A stretch of DNA of 64,000 nucleotides. It comes from Mucilaginibacter daejeonensis (GTDB lineage: Bacteria; Bacteroidota; Bacteroidia; Sphingobacteriales; Sphingobacteriaceae). The DNA is taken from assembly GCF_020783335.1 (NCBI RefSeq), contig NZ_CP086068.1, forward strand, positions 1,240,001 to 1,304,000. Reading direction: 5' to 3'. Shown piece by piece: positions 1-8,659 of the stretch (position 1 is its first letter; the number at the start of each line of letters is the position of its first letter). The notes beneath the pieces were generated by a model, which made no database searches, had not been told where the DNA came from, and was given only the letters and a program-made list of their open reading frames with translations. Both the position numbers and the translations under genes were made by a program.

Positions 1-359
1 TCTTTGGGCGACAGATATATCTCGTCGTAGGTATTGTAATGGATCACACAGCCATTGGTGCCTAATGCCGGTTTCAGTCCAACGAATTTGGTCTTGCCCA
101 CCTCGATCTTGCGGATGGTGCCGATATCGATCGAGCCATTTACCGGTCCCGAACGGTAGCGCAGCTCATCTCCGTCAATATCATAATAAGTGCCGAACCA
201 CATCCATAGCATAAAGGCACTCACGCCAGCCATTATCAGGATGTTCCATTGCTCCGCGCCGCCGTTACTTACCATTTGATAGCACAACACTGCCATCAAC
301 ACCAATGCACCGAACAGGAGCAGCGTAACGAATGGGTTTTTATCTGACGAGTATCTCAT
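1..359 (-). CDS. Partial PH-domain membrane protein (bPH_4-like)
   Basis: The gene begins at an ATG at 359 and runs off the left edge, so only about 119 N-terminal residues are seen. Two hydrophobic segments (about residues 10-27 and 38-56) are followed by a short soluble region reading YYDIDGDELRYRSGPVNGSI, then a strand-rich stretch with KIEVGKT and a C-terminal YDEIYLSPK. This layout, two membrane helices then a small beta domain, fits the bacterial PH-like bPH_4 (DUF1200) family, whose function is not established. It lies 6 bases upstream of the DUF6702 gene's 3' end in the same orientation, so the two may be cotranscribed. The family call is from recalled motif style and is moderate. Confidence 0.6.
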   Translation of the reverse strand, partial: MRYSSDKNPFVTLLLFGALVLMAVLCYQMVSNGGAEQWNILIMAGVSAFMLWMWFGTYYDIDGDELRYRSGPVNGSIDIGTIRKIEVGKTKFVGLKPALGTNGCVIHYNTYDEIYLSPK

Positions 360-365
360 ATCCGT

Positions 366-863
366 TTAAAAGCTGAAGCTGGCATTGGCATCAGGGTTAT
401 CGAGCTTGGTGCTCTGGCGTTTGCCGTTAACGGTCACGTGCAGCATGTTGATCTGCTCGGCATGTTCACTATACAGTAACTCATCATGTACTTCTATCTT
501 TTGAACTTTCGGGATGCCCTTGACCTCGAGGTAGGCCCACGCGCCATCCTCTTGTATCTCGTAACCTAAGTAAGCCGGGTTCAGCACCTTGCCATCTACC
601 TTAATGGTGAGGTGCTTGCGCACATAATCGGCAATGAACTGGTTAAGTTGCTCCTTGTTCTTGGGCTTAACGATATCCAGTTGAGTGTGGTACTGTTTCT
701 CCAGCACATGCTCCAGGTCATCATAGAACATGCGGCAGCTGATCTGCACCGTGCGTTCTTTGGCGTTATGGTCGATCTCGGTCACGCTTACATAGAACGG
801 GTGCAGCAAACTCAGGCAGGCCGCTGCCCAAAAGTGTAACATACTTATTAAGGTTGGTACCAT
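366..863 (-). CDS. DUF6702 family protein
   Basis: A 165-residue protein with an N-terminal hydrophobic segment (residues 3-22) and then the sequence HPFYVSVTEIDHNAKERTVQ, which is characteristic of the DUF6702 family found almost only in Bacteroidetes. The body is rich in beta strands (CRMFYDDLEHVLEK, LTIKVDGKVLNPAYLGYE) and ends without a membrane anchor, so it is probably exported or anchored by the N-terminus. Family members usually sit beside HupE/UreJ-like proteins and M1 peptidases, and both are here on the opposite strand starting 50 bases away. No biochemical role is known to me. An alternative start is the internal Met at residue 8. Confidence 0.75.
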   Translation of the reverse strand: MVPTLISMLHFWAAACLSLLHPFYVSVTEIDHNAKERTVQISCRMFYDDLEHVLEKQYHTQLDIVKPKNKEQLNQFIADYVRKHLTIKVDGKVLNPAYLGYEIQEDGAWAYLEVKGIPKVQKIEVHDELLYSEHAEQINMLHVTVNGKRQSTKLDNPDANASFSF

Positions 864-912
864 GTGTACACAAAATAAGCTATTTTATCGCTAATTCAAT
901 AACTTGCGGGCC

Positions 913-1503
913 ATGCATGACTTTCCACTATACTTTGAACTGGGATGGAAGCACATTTGCGATTGGCAGGGTTACGATCATATCCTATTTGTAACGGTGC
1001 TGTGCGGTACTTACCTGTTGGCTGATTGGCGTAAGGTGCTGATCCTGGTCACGGCCTTTACCATCGGGCATTCGGTGACCCTGGCCCTGAGTGCGCTCAA
1101 TATCATCCGCGTTAATACCTCGCTCATCGAGTTCCTGATACCGGTCACGATCGTGATCACGGCGCTGATCAATATCCTTAAAAAGAAACGTTCGCCATCC
1201 ACCGCCAAGATCATTTATGGTATGGCTTTGTTCTTTGGGTTGATACACGGGTTGGGCTTCTCCAACTACCTTAAAAGCTTATTGGGCAAAAGTACCAACA
1301 TCACCTGGCAACTGCTGGCCTTTAACCTGGGCCTCGAGTTTGGGCAGGTGCTGATCGTCCTGGCTATCCTTATTTTGTCGTTCATTCTGCTTAATATCCT
1401 TAAATTACAGCGGCGGGAGTGGGTTTTATTCCTGTCTTCTGCTATATTTGGTATCGCATTGATCATGTGCATCGAACGTTTTACGCTCATCCATTTTAAA
1501 TGA
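913..1503 (+). CDS. HupE/UreJ-like membrane protein
   Basis: A 196-residue polytopic membrane protein with about six hydrophobic segments. It carries the family's conserved features: GYDHILF at the first helix, FTIGHSVTLAL in the second and GLIHGLGFS near the middle, where the histidines are thought to line a metal path. HupE and UreJ relatives are proposed nickel or cobalt permeases, but this Bacteroidetes branch has not been characterised to my knowledge, so the substrate is unknown. I chose the ATG at 913 over the in-frame TTG at 904 because MHDFPLYFELGW leads straight into the conserved first helix. The stop overlaps the next start (ATGA at 1500-1503), so it is translationally coupled to the M1 peptidase. 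Confidence 0.8.
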   Translation: MHDFPLYFELGWKHICDWQGYDHILFVTVLCGTYLLADWRKVLILVTAFTIGHSVTLALSALNIIRVNTSLIEFLIPVTIVITALINILKKKRSPSTAKIIYGMALFFGLIHGLGFSNYLKSLLGKSTNITWQLLAFNLGLEFGQVLIVLAILILSFILLNILKLQRREWVLFLSSAIFGIALIMCIERFTLIHFK

Positions 1504-3848
1504 AAAAACTGAACTATTTATTGGCAGCCGCCATGCTGCTTGGGCATGCCGTTAGTGCCCAGCAGATCCAGTACAACCCGGGATCCAACCATGGTAACAA
1601 ATTTGAGCAGTTGGGCAGTACTTACCTGGCCGACCCTAACATGTATCGGTCGGCATCGGGCGCACCTGGCCCTAAGTACTGGCAGCAAAAGGCCGACTAT
1701 GTGATCAACGCCAAGCTGGATGACGACAAACAACGGTTAGATGGCACCGAGACCATCACCTACTACAATAACTCGCCCGACCCACTGACCTACCTGTGGT
1801 TACAGTTGGACGAGAACCAGCATAAAAAGGACGCCGAAAGCGCCAAATTTGATGAGAGCAAAATGCAGGACAAGATGACCCTGCGCCAACTGCAAACCAT
1901 CATGGGCCATAACCTCGACCTGGGCAATCACATCGTGAGCGTGAAGGATGCTGCGGGCAACCCTTTAAAATATACCATTAACGAGACCATGATGCGTATC
2001 GAGCTGCCGCAAACGCTGGCAGCCGGTGCAAAATTCGCGTTCAAGATCGTGTGGTGGTACAACATATCTGACCGTTTGACCATTGGTGGTCGTGGTGGTT
2101 ACGAGTACTTCCCGGAGGATAAGAACTACCTGTACACCATGGCGCAGTGGTATCCGCGCATGGCCGTTTACAGCGATTTTCAGGGCTGGCAAAACAAGCA
2201 GTTCACCGGTAGGGGAGAGTTCGCCCTGACCTTCGGCGATTTCAAAGTGAACATTGATGTGCCTGCCGACCATGTGGTAGATGGTACAGGCCAGTGCAGC
2301 AACTACGCCAGTGTGCTTACCGCCGCCCAGTACAAACGCTGGCAGCAGGCCCAAAATTCATACAAAGAACCGGTAGAAGTGGTGACGCTTGCCGAAGCTA
2401 AGAACGCTTTGAAAGGTCACGCTACTGCCCGCAAGACCTGGAGCTGGCATGCCGAGAACGTACGCGACTTTGCCTGGGTATCATCGCGCCGGGTGGTGTG
2501 GGATGCCATGGCCACCCAGATAGAGGGCGGCCGCAAGGTGATGGCCATGTCGGTATATGGTCCGGAAGCTTATGGCTTGTACCGCCGTTACAGCACCAAG
2601 GTGGTGGCGCATACCGTCAAGACCTATTCAAAATACACCATTCCGTACCCTTACCCATGTGCTACCTCGGTGGAGGCCAGCAACGGTATGGAGTACCCGA
2701 TGATCTGCTTTAACTATGGCCGTACCGAAAAGGATGGTACTTATAGTGAGGCCACCAAGAACGGGATGATCGGCGTGATCATTCACGAAGTGGGGCACAA
2801 CTTTTTCCCCATGATCGTGAACTCTGACGAACGCCAGTGGACCTGGATGGATGAAGGCCTGAACACCTTTTGCCAGTACTTGACCGAGCAGGAGTGGGAC
2901 CCGGCATTCCCTTCTAATCGTGGTCCGGCTTACAAGATCGTTGATTACATGAAGCTGCCTAAGAACGAGCTTGAACCGATCATGACCAACTCAGAGAATA
3001 TCCAGCGCTTTGGACCGAACGCTTACGCCAAGCCAGCCACTGCGCTGAATATCCTTCGTGAAACGGTGATGGGCCGGGAGTTGTTCGACTACGCCTTCAA
3101 GACTTACGCCAAGCGCTGGGCCTTCCATCACCCAACACCTACCGACTTTTTCCGCACCATGGAAGATGCCTCGGCCGTTGATCTTGACTGGTTTTGGAGA
3201 GGCTGGTTCTACGGCACCGACCCGGTAGATATATCGATCGATAGCGTGAAGTACTACCGCATGAACACCAAGAACCCGCAAGTGGAGGGTAATTACGACC
3301 GTGCGCAGTTCGACCGTAACCTGACCAACATCAGCACCACACGTAACAAGGCTGCGGGTACCCGTTTTGCCGTGGAAGCCGACACCGCCCTGCAGGATTT
3401 TTACAGCAAGTGGGATCGCTTTGCCGCCACACCGATCACCGAGCAAAGCTATAAGGCCATGTACAGCGCACTTACGCCAGAGGAGCGCAAAATTTACGAG
3501 AGCAAGAATTACTTTTACGAGATCAGCCTGAGCAATAAAGGTGGCCTGCCTATGCCGTTGTTCATCGAGTGGAACTATGCCGACGGTTCAAAAGAGCTGG
3601 AAAAGATATCGGCCTACATATGGCGCCACAATGAGTTGAACGTGACCAAGGTATTTGCTAAGACCAAAGAAGTGAAAAGCATTAAGCTTGACCCTTACCG
3701 CGAGACCGCCGACATTAACGAAGGCAACAACAGCTGGCCAAGAGAGTACACGCCAACCCGCTTCGAGCTCTTCAAACAGCAAAGCACCATACGCGGCGCC
3801 AGCACCGGAGGCAACCCCATGCAGGACGCAAGGAAAACGAATCCATGA
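1500..3848 (+). CDS. M1 family metallopeptidase, exported
   Basis: A 782-residue zinc aminopeptidase of the M1 (gluzincin) family. The signal peptide is residues 1-20, ending AVSAQ. The zinc site is visible as HEVGH (His429, Glu430, His433) followed 18 residues later by Glu452 in WMDEGLNTF, the classical HEXXH-18-E arrangement. The upstream GMEYPM corresponds to the substrate-binding GAMEN motif of aminopeptidase N. The C-terminal third (after about residue 620) lacks clear motifs. It likely trims peptides in the periplasm or at the cell surface. It shares four bases with the HupE-like gene and is followed 6 bases later by a rho-independent terminator, so the two-gene unit ends here. Confidence 0.9.
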   Translation: MKKLNYLLAAAMLLGHAVSAQQIQYNPGSNHGNKFEQLGSTYLADPNMYRSASGAPGPKYWQQKADYVINAKLDDDKQRLDGTETITYYNNSPDPLTYLWLQLDENQHKKDAESAKFDESKMQDKMTLRQLQTIMGHNLDLGNHIVSVKDAAGNPLKYTINETMMRIELPQTLAAGAKFAFKIVWWYNISDRLTIGGRGGYEYFPEDKNYLYTMAQWYPRMAVYSDFQGWQNKQFTGRGEFALTFGDFKVNIDVPADHVVDGTGQCSNYASVLTAAQYKRWQQAQNSYKEPVEVVTLAEAKNALKGHATARKTWSWHAENVRDFAWVSSRRVVWDAMATQIEGGRKVMAMSVYGPEAYGLYRRYSTKVVAHTVKTYSKYTIPYPYPCATSVEASNGMEYPMICFNYGRTEKDGTYSEATKNGMIGVIIHEVGHNFFPMIVNSDERQWTWMDEGLNTFCQYLTEQEWDPAFPSNRGPAYKIVDYMKLPKNELEPIMTNSENIQRFGPNAYAKPATALNILRETVMGRELFDYAFKTYAKRWAFHHPTPTDFFRTMEDASAVDLDWFWRGWFYGTDPVDISIDSVKYYRMNTKNPQVEGNYDRAQFDRNLTNISTTRNKAAGTRFAVEADTALQDFYSKWDRFAATPITEQSYKAMYSALTPEERKIYESKNYFYEISLSNKGGLPMPLFIEWNYADGSKELEKISAYIWRHNELNVTKVFAKTKEVKSIKLDPYRETADINEGNNSWPREYTPTRFELFKQQSTIRGASTGGNPMQDARKTNP

Positions 3849-3854
3849 TCAAAA

Positions 3855-3882
3855 GAGCCGGTCGACAGACCGGCTTTTTTTG
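3855..3882 (+). terminator. Rho-independent terminator after the M1 peptidase
   Basis: An 8-bp perfect stem AGCCGGTC/GACCGGCT with a GACA loop is followed by seven T residues. It begins 7 bases after the stop of the M1 peptidase gene. Confidence 0.9.
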
Positions 3883-3928
3883 TTTAGATTTATGAGGTAC
3901 CACAATAGCGGTTTTAAAAGATCAAACT

Positions 3929-4303
3929 ATGTTTAACGGATGGAAGCTAACTAAATTTAATGCTATAAAAAGTATTATAAGTCTTGTACTGATTATTGGA
4001 TTACTTATATGGCGCAAGCATGATCGTACAACAGGCGCGCAATTGGTCTTAGATGGTATTAAAGAAGACGAATTTTACGGCAGGGTCGATTCTGTTTTCA
4101 GAGATGCACGTGATCATAATATTCAGAAAGTAAAGTTGACCACTGGATATCAATATGGTCTTTATCCGGAATGGGAATCAATAGTTGAGAAAGGGGATTC
4201 TCTATCGAAGCCAAAGGGTTCTGTGATAGTTGTGGTATTCAAAAAAAATGGGACTAAGGTCAATTTTGATTATAGGGAATTAGTGAAGGATTGGAAAGAT
4301 TAG
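3929..4303 (+). CDS. Orphan small membrane-anchored protein
   Basis: A 124-residue protein I do not recognise. Residues 13-29 (IKSIISLVLIIGLLIW) form one hydrophobic helix preceded by a short positive N-terminus, so it is probably anchored in the inner membrane with the rest outside. The soluble part is acidic and strand-rich (FYGRVDSVFRDARDHN, GSVIVVVFKKNGTKVNFDY). Codon use is visibly AT-richer than that of the M1 peptidase next door, which suggests acquired DNA. A short GC-rich palindrome follows its stop by 14 bases. Its neighbours downstream are further orphan genes, which is typical of variable accessory DNA. Confidence 0.55.
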   Translation: MFNGWKLTKFNAIKSIISLVLIIGLLIWRKHDRTTGAQLVLDGIKEDEFYGRVDSVFRDARDHNIQKVKLTTGYQYGLYPEWESIVEKGDSLSKPKGSVIVVVFKKNGTKVNFDYRELVKDWKD

Positions 4304-4317
4304 TAAGCACAAGTGCT

Positions 4318-4341
4318 GACGCACGCGTGCCGCGTGTGACT
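4318..4341. repeat. Short GC-rich palindrome, copy 1
   Basis: A near-palindrome with core CACGCG-TGC-CGCGTG. It matches the copy at 5811-5834 at 21 of 24 positions. It stands out from the AT-rich surroundings and lies just after the orphan gene ending at 4303. It lacks a T-run, so it is not a standard terminator. Confidence 0.65.
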
Positions 4342-4415
4342 CAATAACAGCGAACAAAACCCGCTTTCCTAACTCAATAATACAAACTTGAAATATATAG
4401 TAAAAAAGTGCGCCA

Positions 4416-4844
4416 GTGACACCTAACCACGAACAAACAATAAACAAGTGGAATGAGCTTGGCTTTTACTACGAATATGACAATGATTTAGGTCAATGGA
4501 GATTCATCGGAAGTAAAGATGGTCTTACTAAATTGGTCGATGTACTAATATTATATTCAAGCGATCCTAAAAATGGTGGTACGTCAGAACACTTGCATTT
4601 AGGACCCTATAGCTATTTAAAAATTATGACGTGGCACGAACCGGTTTTAACTTCGAGTCATATAGGGGGGACGCTTAAAGATCTGATGAGTCTTGGTAAA
4701 TCGATCTCAGCGAAATTAGAGATTTGCAAGGTCGGGCAAATATTCAAAATAGGCAGAGAGTACTCACCATCCACTAAAACATCTCTGCTTTTTATTATTA
4801 TGTCGAATGACTTTTTGCCGTCAAGCATAGAATTTGAAGGTTAG
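4416..4844 (+). CDS. Orphan protein, possibly an immunity protein
   Basis: A 142-residue soluble protein with a GTG start (GTG ACA CCT), since no ATG lies near the beginning of the conserved-looking region. It has no signal or membrane segment. Features include GFYYEYDNDLGQWRF, EHLHLGPYSYLKIMTW and GGTLKDLMSLGKSI. The compact size, the central aromatic and acidic strand pattern and its place among AT-rich orphan genes remind me of small cytoplasmic immunity proteins of polymorphic toxin systems, but no toxin gene is seen next to it and this is only a guess. A weak palindrome (4853-4881) follows the stop. Confidence 0.5.
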   Translation: MTPNHEQTINKWNELGFYYEYDNDLGQWRFIGSKDGLTKLVDVLILYSSDPKNGGTSEHLHLGPYSYLKIMTWHEPVLTSSHIGGTLKDLMSLGKSISAKLEICKVGQIFKIGREYSPSTKTSLLFIIMSNDFLPSSIEFEG

Positions 4845-4852
4845 CTCCCAAC

Positions 4853-4881
4853 GCTCCCGCAAGCATTCCGCTTGTGTAACT
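4853..4881. repeat. Diverged GC-rich palindrome
   Basis: Centre CGCAAGC-ATTC-CGCTTGTG, laid out like the palindromes at 4318 and 5811 (CGCACGCG and CGCGTGTG arms) but with A/T substitutions. It lies 9 bases after the stop of the orphan gene at 4416-4844, the same position relative to a gene as the other copies. Confidence 0.45.
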
Positions 4882-5050
4882 AGCTAAGTTTATAGTCGGT
4901 CCTGACCAGCCGGGCTATTGCTTTACCATCTATGTTGTACATTAAAGCACGAATTGTAAGCCAATCAAACCACAAGCGGGAAGCTTGAGGAGTGATGGTA
5001 TCTCTAACTTAACAATGAAGATAGGTCCTAAAAGATAGGACAGATAAAAC

Positions 5051-5731
5051 ATGAAACTAAGTAAAGCAACTCTAATACGGTTGACCAGATCTGGTTTAGA
5101 AAGACTAGGATATAAAGCAATTAAAGATACAATTACTCCTGCCGAGGGATTATATCTCAAAGTGATCAACAATGACTATTATATTTCCCTTGGATTGACG
5201 ATTTCTAGAAATTATGATCATCTTTTCACGGGTGCTTACTACCTATCAAGGAATACGACTTGGGCTACGATTGGGGCTGATGTTCCAAAAATGTCTTATC
5301 AAAGGATAGGTAATTTTTTAACTGAAGAGGAAAGACAAATGCTTTTAGGTGGTGAATATGCACAGCAAAAGAACGGAGATGCATGGTGGTGTTCCAACAG
5401 CGAAGCCAATTTGCTTGAATTTTTTGAAGCAGTGAGGCTAACTGAAAATCGATTTCTTAGACAACCGAATCTGATAGAACAGATCAACAGTAGTAACTTT
5501 ATTAATGAGTTGTCTGATATGGCCAAAAAGACGATTTTGAGTGTTGAAGTAGTAGCGAAAAATAGCAACGAAGCATATCAATTTTCTCCTTCACGTCCAA
5601 TTGATGGTATTCCAATAGCGTGGTTTAACGCAGCCGAAAAAGTAATAAGAGAAAGGAACGCTGTATTAAATGTTGATACGGTAAAGCGCTTAGCTGCTGA
5701 TGCTTATCGTCAACATATACTTAACAGTTAA
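5051..5731 (+). CDS. Orphan protein of unknown function
   Basis: A 226-residue protein I cannot assign. It has no signal peptide or membrane helix. The N-terminal half reads as an alpha/beta domain (LTRSGLERLGYKAIKDTITPAEGLYLKVINN, then YYISLGLTISRNYDHLFTGAYYLS), and the C-terminal half is helical and charged (NSSNFINELSDMAKKTILSVEVV, AWFNAAEKVIRERNAVLNVDTVKRL). The N-terminal half resembles the general layout of DUF4304-like proteins, which are often found near toxin loci, but the match is not firm. The gene is AT-rich compared with the core genes of this window. A GC-rich palindrome lies 80 bases after the stop. Confidence 0.5.
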   Translation: MKLSKATLIRLTRSGLERLGYKAIKDTITPAEGLYLKVINNDYYISLGLTISRNYDHLFTGAYYLSRNTTWATIGADVPKMSYQRIGNFLTEEERQMLLGGEYAQQKNGDAWWCSNSEANLLEFFEAVRLTENRFLRQPNLIEQINSSNFINELSDMAKKTILSVEVVAKNSNEAYQFSPSRPIDGIPIAWFNAAEKVIRERNAVLNVDTVKRLAADAYRQHILNS

Positions 5732-5810
5732 GTTCAGTTTTAAAAATTGTCGTTTACAAGGTAGCATCTTATTCATATATAATATTAAATTATATTTCGC
5801 TCCTGGTGAT

Positions 5811-5834
5811 GGCGCACGCGGGCCGCGTGTGTCT
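5811..5834. repeat. Short GC-rich palindrome, copy 2
   Basis: Core CACGCGG-G-CCGCGTG, matching the copy at 4318-4341 at 21 of 24 positions, with compensating G-T and G-C pairs further out. It sits in an AT-rich gap between two orphan genes and has no T-run. Confidence 0.65.
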
Positions 5835-5919
5835 TCTCTCATCGGCCGGCAACAATAAATAACCTTCCATGTTATGATATACGCAAGCGCCTCTATCTGA
5901 CGGCACTGCAAGTATCACC

Positions 5920-6510
5920 ATGAACATGAGCTTCAAAAAGATCCATTACACCTTTTTCGCGCTTTGGGCGGTTGTATGGGTGTTTATGGCTTTTCGTTTT
6001 GTGGCGATCATTAACGAGGTGAAGCCGCTAACCATTCATGATGTATATACAGATAGTTCGGGACCCAGTGGAGTGGTGAAAGGCTATTACATCAAACAGT
6101 ATCATCACGGTGGGCCTGCACTGATCAGGCGCGGGTCAGACACCACACGCGATTATGCCGGTTTCACTTTAGCACGGCTATTATACCCAACCAGCCGGAT
6201 CAACAACGCGCGCACCGTTACCTTCTATGCGGAGATCGCCGCTGATCATAAAAGCATCACACACTTCGCCGCAAAGGCAGGGACCAAACCCGCATCTAAA
6301 CTGAGGCTGGTCATCGATATCATTGATCACTTATTGCTCAAGTTTAGTTTACTGAATACCGCATTCTTCATCGGCTCAACCTTGCTGGGCGACATTTACA
6401 AGCGGTTTAAAAAAGGGCAGGATGTGGGTGCTGAGGTGAAGGAAGTTTATGACCGATCTAATTTACAAATAGTAGGAATGTTTGCCTTACTAATGATGAT
6501 CGTTATTTAA
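5920..6510 (+). CDS. Unknown membrane protein, three helices
   Basis: A 196-residue protein with a hydrophobic segment near the N-terminus (about residues 10-30), a soluble region of roughly 100 residues, a second hydrophobic segment around residues 139-156 (LLLKFSLLNTAFFIGSTLL) and a third at the very C-terminus (IVGMFALLMMIVI). The soluble part contains VVKGYYIKQYHHGGPALIRRG and NNARTVTFYAEIAADHKS, so it is probably a small exported or cytoplasmic domain between helices. I do not recognise the family. It ends the row of orphan plus-strand genes and is convergent with the LRR lipoprotein gene. Its composition is closer to the core genes than the three orphans before it. Confidence 0.55.
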   Translation: MNMSFKKIHYTFFALWAVVWVFMAFRFVAIINEVKPLTIHDVYTDSSGPSGVVKGYYIKQYHHGGPALIRRGSDTTRDYAGFTLARLLYPTSRINNARTVTFYAEIAADHKSITHFAAKAGTKPASKLRLVIDIIDHLLLKFSLLNTAFFIGSTLLGDIYKRFKKGQDVGAEVKEVYDRSNLQIVGMFALLMMIVI

Positions 6511-6686
6511 GCCTTTCTTGTTTTTGTATGCTGCAAGTTGGTTTTGCCATGTTCCAAGGAGGTTGTAAAATTTTCTGAAGAGATCTTTTACTATCTCGTC
6601 TTAGCAGTTTGTAGGAACGTGTACCTCTGATCGAGACGCATTACGTTTTGTAGATAGTTTCGCTTGTAATCGCAAAGCCATTCCTT

Positions 6687-8534
6687 TTAGTCATTCATAT
6701 AAACAAAGGTCTTAGGTAATATTGATCTCAAGCGTGCTTTGTCTACCGCGCTAAAATTATTCCCATATATGTACAGTTGTGTTAGTACATCTGCTAAACC
6801 ACTGAATTCTGTAGGAATGGTGCTAAGTTTGTTGTATGATAGCCAAAGTTTACTCAATTTGGGTAGTTTGAAGAGGCCTAAGGGGAGTGCTTGTAATTGG
6901 TTTTGATTTAAATTGATCTCGGTCAAGTTAGATAGATCTCCTATACTTTCAGGTAGTTCATTCAAACTCGAAAATTGGATGTCTAAGTAGGTCAGGGACT
7001 TGAGTCTTCCAAAATCTTTCGGTAGTTGCTCTATATGTCCACCAAGTATCAGATACTTGAGTGCGGTCAATTGAGAAAAAGAATTAGGCAATGTTTTGAA
7101 TGTTCCACCTACCGTCAAGGTTATAAGTTCCTTCATATTACCAAAACTCTCGGGCAAAGAGGAAAGTTGAGGTGTAGTTAAAAGTAGTTGCTTTAACCTT
7201 AGATTTCCGAAGTTGGATGGTAGGCTCGTATATTTTCCGATCAGTGATAAAGTGTCTAATGAGGCCAAATTGCCGAAATCGTCCGGTAGCTTCACCGAGG
7301 TCGCGCCGCAATCCCATTCCATTCGGCGCAACTTGGAGAGTTTAGAGACCGACGCTGGTATACTCTCCTGTGTTGTTACCGTGATAAATTCCAAGTTCTC
7401 CATATTACCTAAATTGGCAGGTAGCTTTTCAACTGAATTGAGAGAGCAATCAAAGACCTTTAATTTTTTTAATCTGCTTATGCTTTCTGGGACATATTTA
7501 AGGCCGATAGAACTCAATTTCCAATATTCAAGACTTTCCAGATCACCTACACTTTCGGGTAGGGAATAGATCTGAGCCCCATACTGTGTATTACTCATTA
7601 ACAATTTTTTTAGCTTTTTCAAGTTCCCGATGTTAGATGCAACAGATGATATACCAGTACCGTCGACATTCAAATATTCAAGATTCCGATATATTTCTCC
7701 AATAACTTCAGGAAATTTATTAATTGAGCTGCCTTGTAATCGCAATTCCTTTAAATGCTTCAAGGCTTGTACTGACGGGAAGGCTGCAGTATCTTGTAGT
7801 ATCCAGCCAAATTTACTTGAGCTAAGGTCAAGTTTTGTAATGTGGCCATTTTCATAACTTACACGGTATGAACGAGAATCTAATTGTAATGCATCTAATG
7901 CTTCGCTCTCTAAATAGTCGCCGGTTTTTATGTTTAAAGTGGTTGAAGCATGTTTGCTGCCATAATAAGTGGTCCATGTGATCTTGTAGTTACGATTAGC
8001 GTAGCATTGCAATAGAATATTAGGTGAATTGATATCAGGTATCACAGTCCCACCAAAGTTCTGGGTATTTAGTGATGCATACTTACCATCTATTGACCAT
8101 ACACCTCCTTCATAATTTTTTGCGGTCAAATAAAGTCGGGTGGAAGTACCCGGCGCAGCATTACTTATTGACGCTTGAAGGGGCTTAAAACTAACCTTTA
8201 CTGTTGATTCAGAGTATTTAGTGGTTCCTGACGTTACTGTCCATCGTAGTTCATAACTCTCCCCCGGCATACCATTGAATTTTGAATCAGGTCTGGTATC
8301 ATTAGAGAAATAAACCTTACTTTCTATCAATCCTTTTGATATCGTCCATTTTCCATTTTGCCCGTCTTTGAGGGCATCTGCATTCAAGGTCACTTGAAAA
8401 TCTTCTACATCAGTTTGATTAGTTCCAGCGGTCGAAAAAGGTTGAGCTGGCTTCTCGGTATGTAGGATCTCTTTTTTGCATGAAAAGAACATACATAGCG
8501 CCACCGAAAGAAATAGGTTCCTAAAAATGATCAT
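6687..8534 (-). CDS. Leucine-rich-repeat lipoprotein
   Basis: With the ATG at 8534 the protein has 615 residues and a clean lipoprotein signal, MIIFRNLFLSVALCMFFSC, followed by KKE. An upstream ATG at 8570 would put 12 extra residues before the signal and is less likely. Residues 30-200 look like two beta-sandwich domains (for example YELRWTVTSGTTKYSESTV and a similar repeat near YKITWTTYYG). Residues about 235-600 are some 14-15 leucine-rich repeats of about 23 residues with the pattern LPxSxGxLxxLxxLxLxxN, as in the bacterial LPxx-type LRR proteins. It is expected on the outer membrane surface in protein binding or adhesion. It is divergent from another lipoprotein gene 125 bases away. Confidence 0.85.
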   Translation of the reverse strand: MIIFRNLFLSVALCMFFSCKKEILHTEKPAQPFSTAGTNQTDVEDFQVTLNADALKDGQNGKWTISKGLIESKVYFSNDTRPDSKFNGMPGESYELRWTVTSGTTKYSESTVKVSFKPLQASISNAAPGTSTRLYLTAKNYEGGVWSIDGKYASLNTQNFGGTVIPDINSPNILLQCYANRNYKITWTTYYGSKHASTTLNIKTGDYLESEALDALQLDSRSYRVSYENGHITKLDLSSSKFGWILQDTAAFPSVQALKHLKELRLQGSSINKFPEVIGEIYRNLEYLNVDGTGISSVASNIGNLKKLKKLLMSNTQYGAQIYSLPESVGDLESLEYWKLSSIGLKYVPESISRLKKLKVFDCSLNSVEKLPANLGNMENLEFITVTTQESIPASVSKLSKLRRMEWDCGATSVKLPDDFGNLASLDTLSLIGKYTSLPSNFGNLRLKQLLLTTPQLSSLPESFGNMKELITLTVGGTFKTLPNSFSQLTALKYLILGGHIEQLPKDFGRLKSLTYLDIQFSSLNELPESIGDLSNLTEINLNQNQLQALPLGLFKLPKLSKLWLSYNKLSTIPTEFSGLADVLTQLYIYGNNFSAVDKARLRSILPKTFVYMND

Positions 8535-8659
8535 GATAACTGCGATACGGTTTTGTGTATAAAAATACAAAGTCTATTTTAATATGGCCATTAAGGATCC
8601 GGCTGATTTTTCTACATAAAGAATTTGTTCGTATAGAATGATCACATATTTTTACAAGA

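Noticed and set aside
4318..5834. Integron attC sites at the GC-rich palindromes
   Set aside because: The RYYYAAC and GTTRRRY core sites are absent and no integrase is seen.
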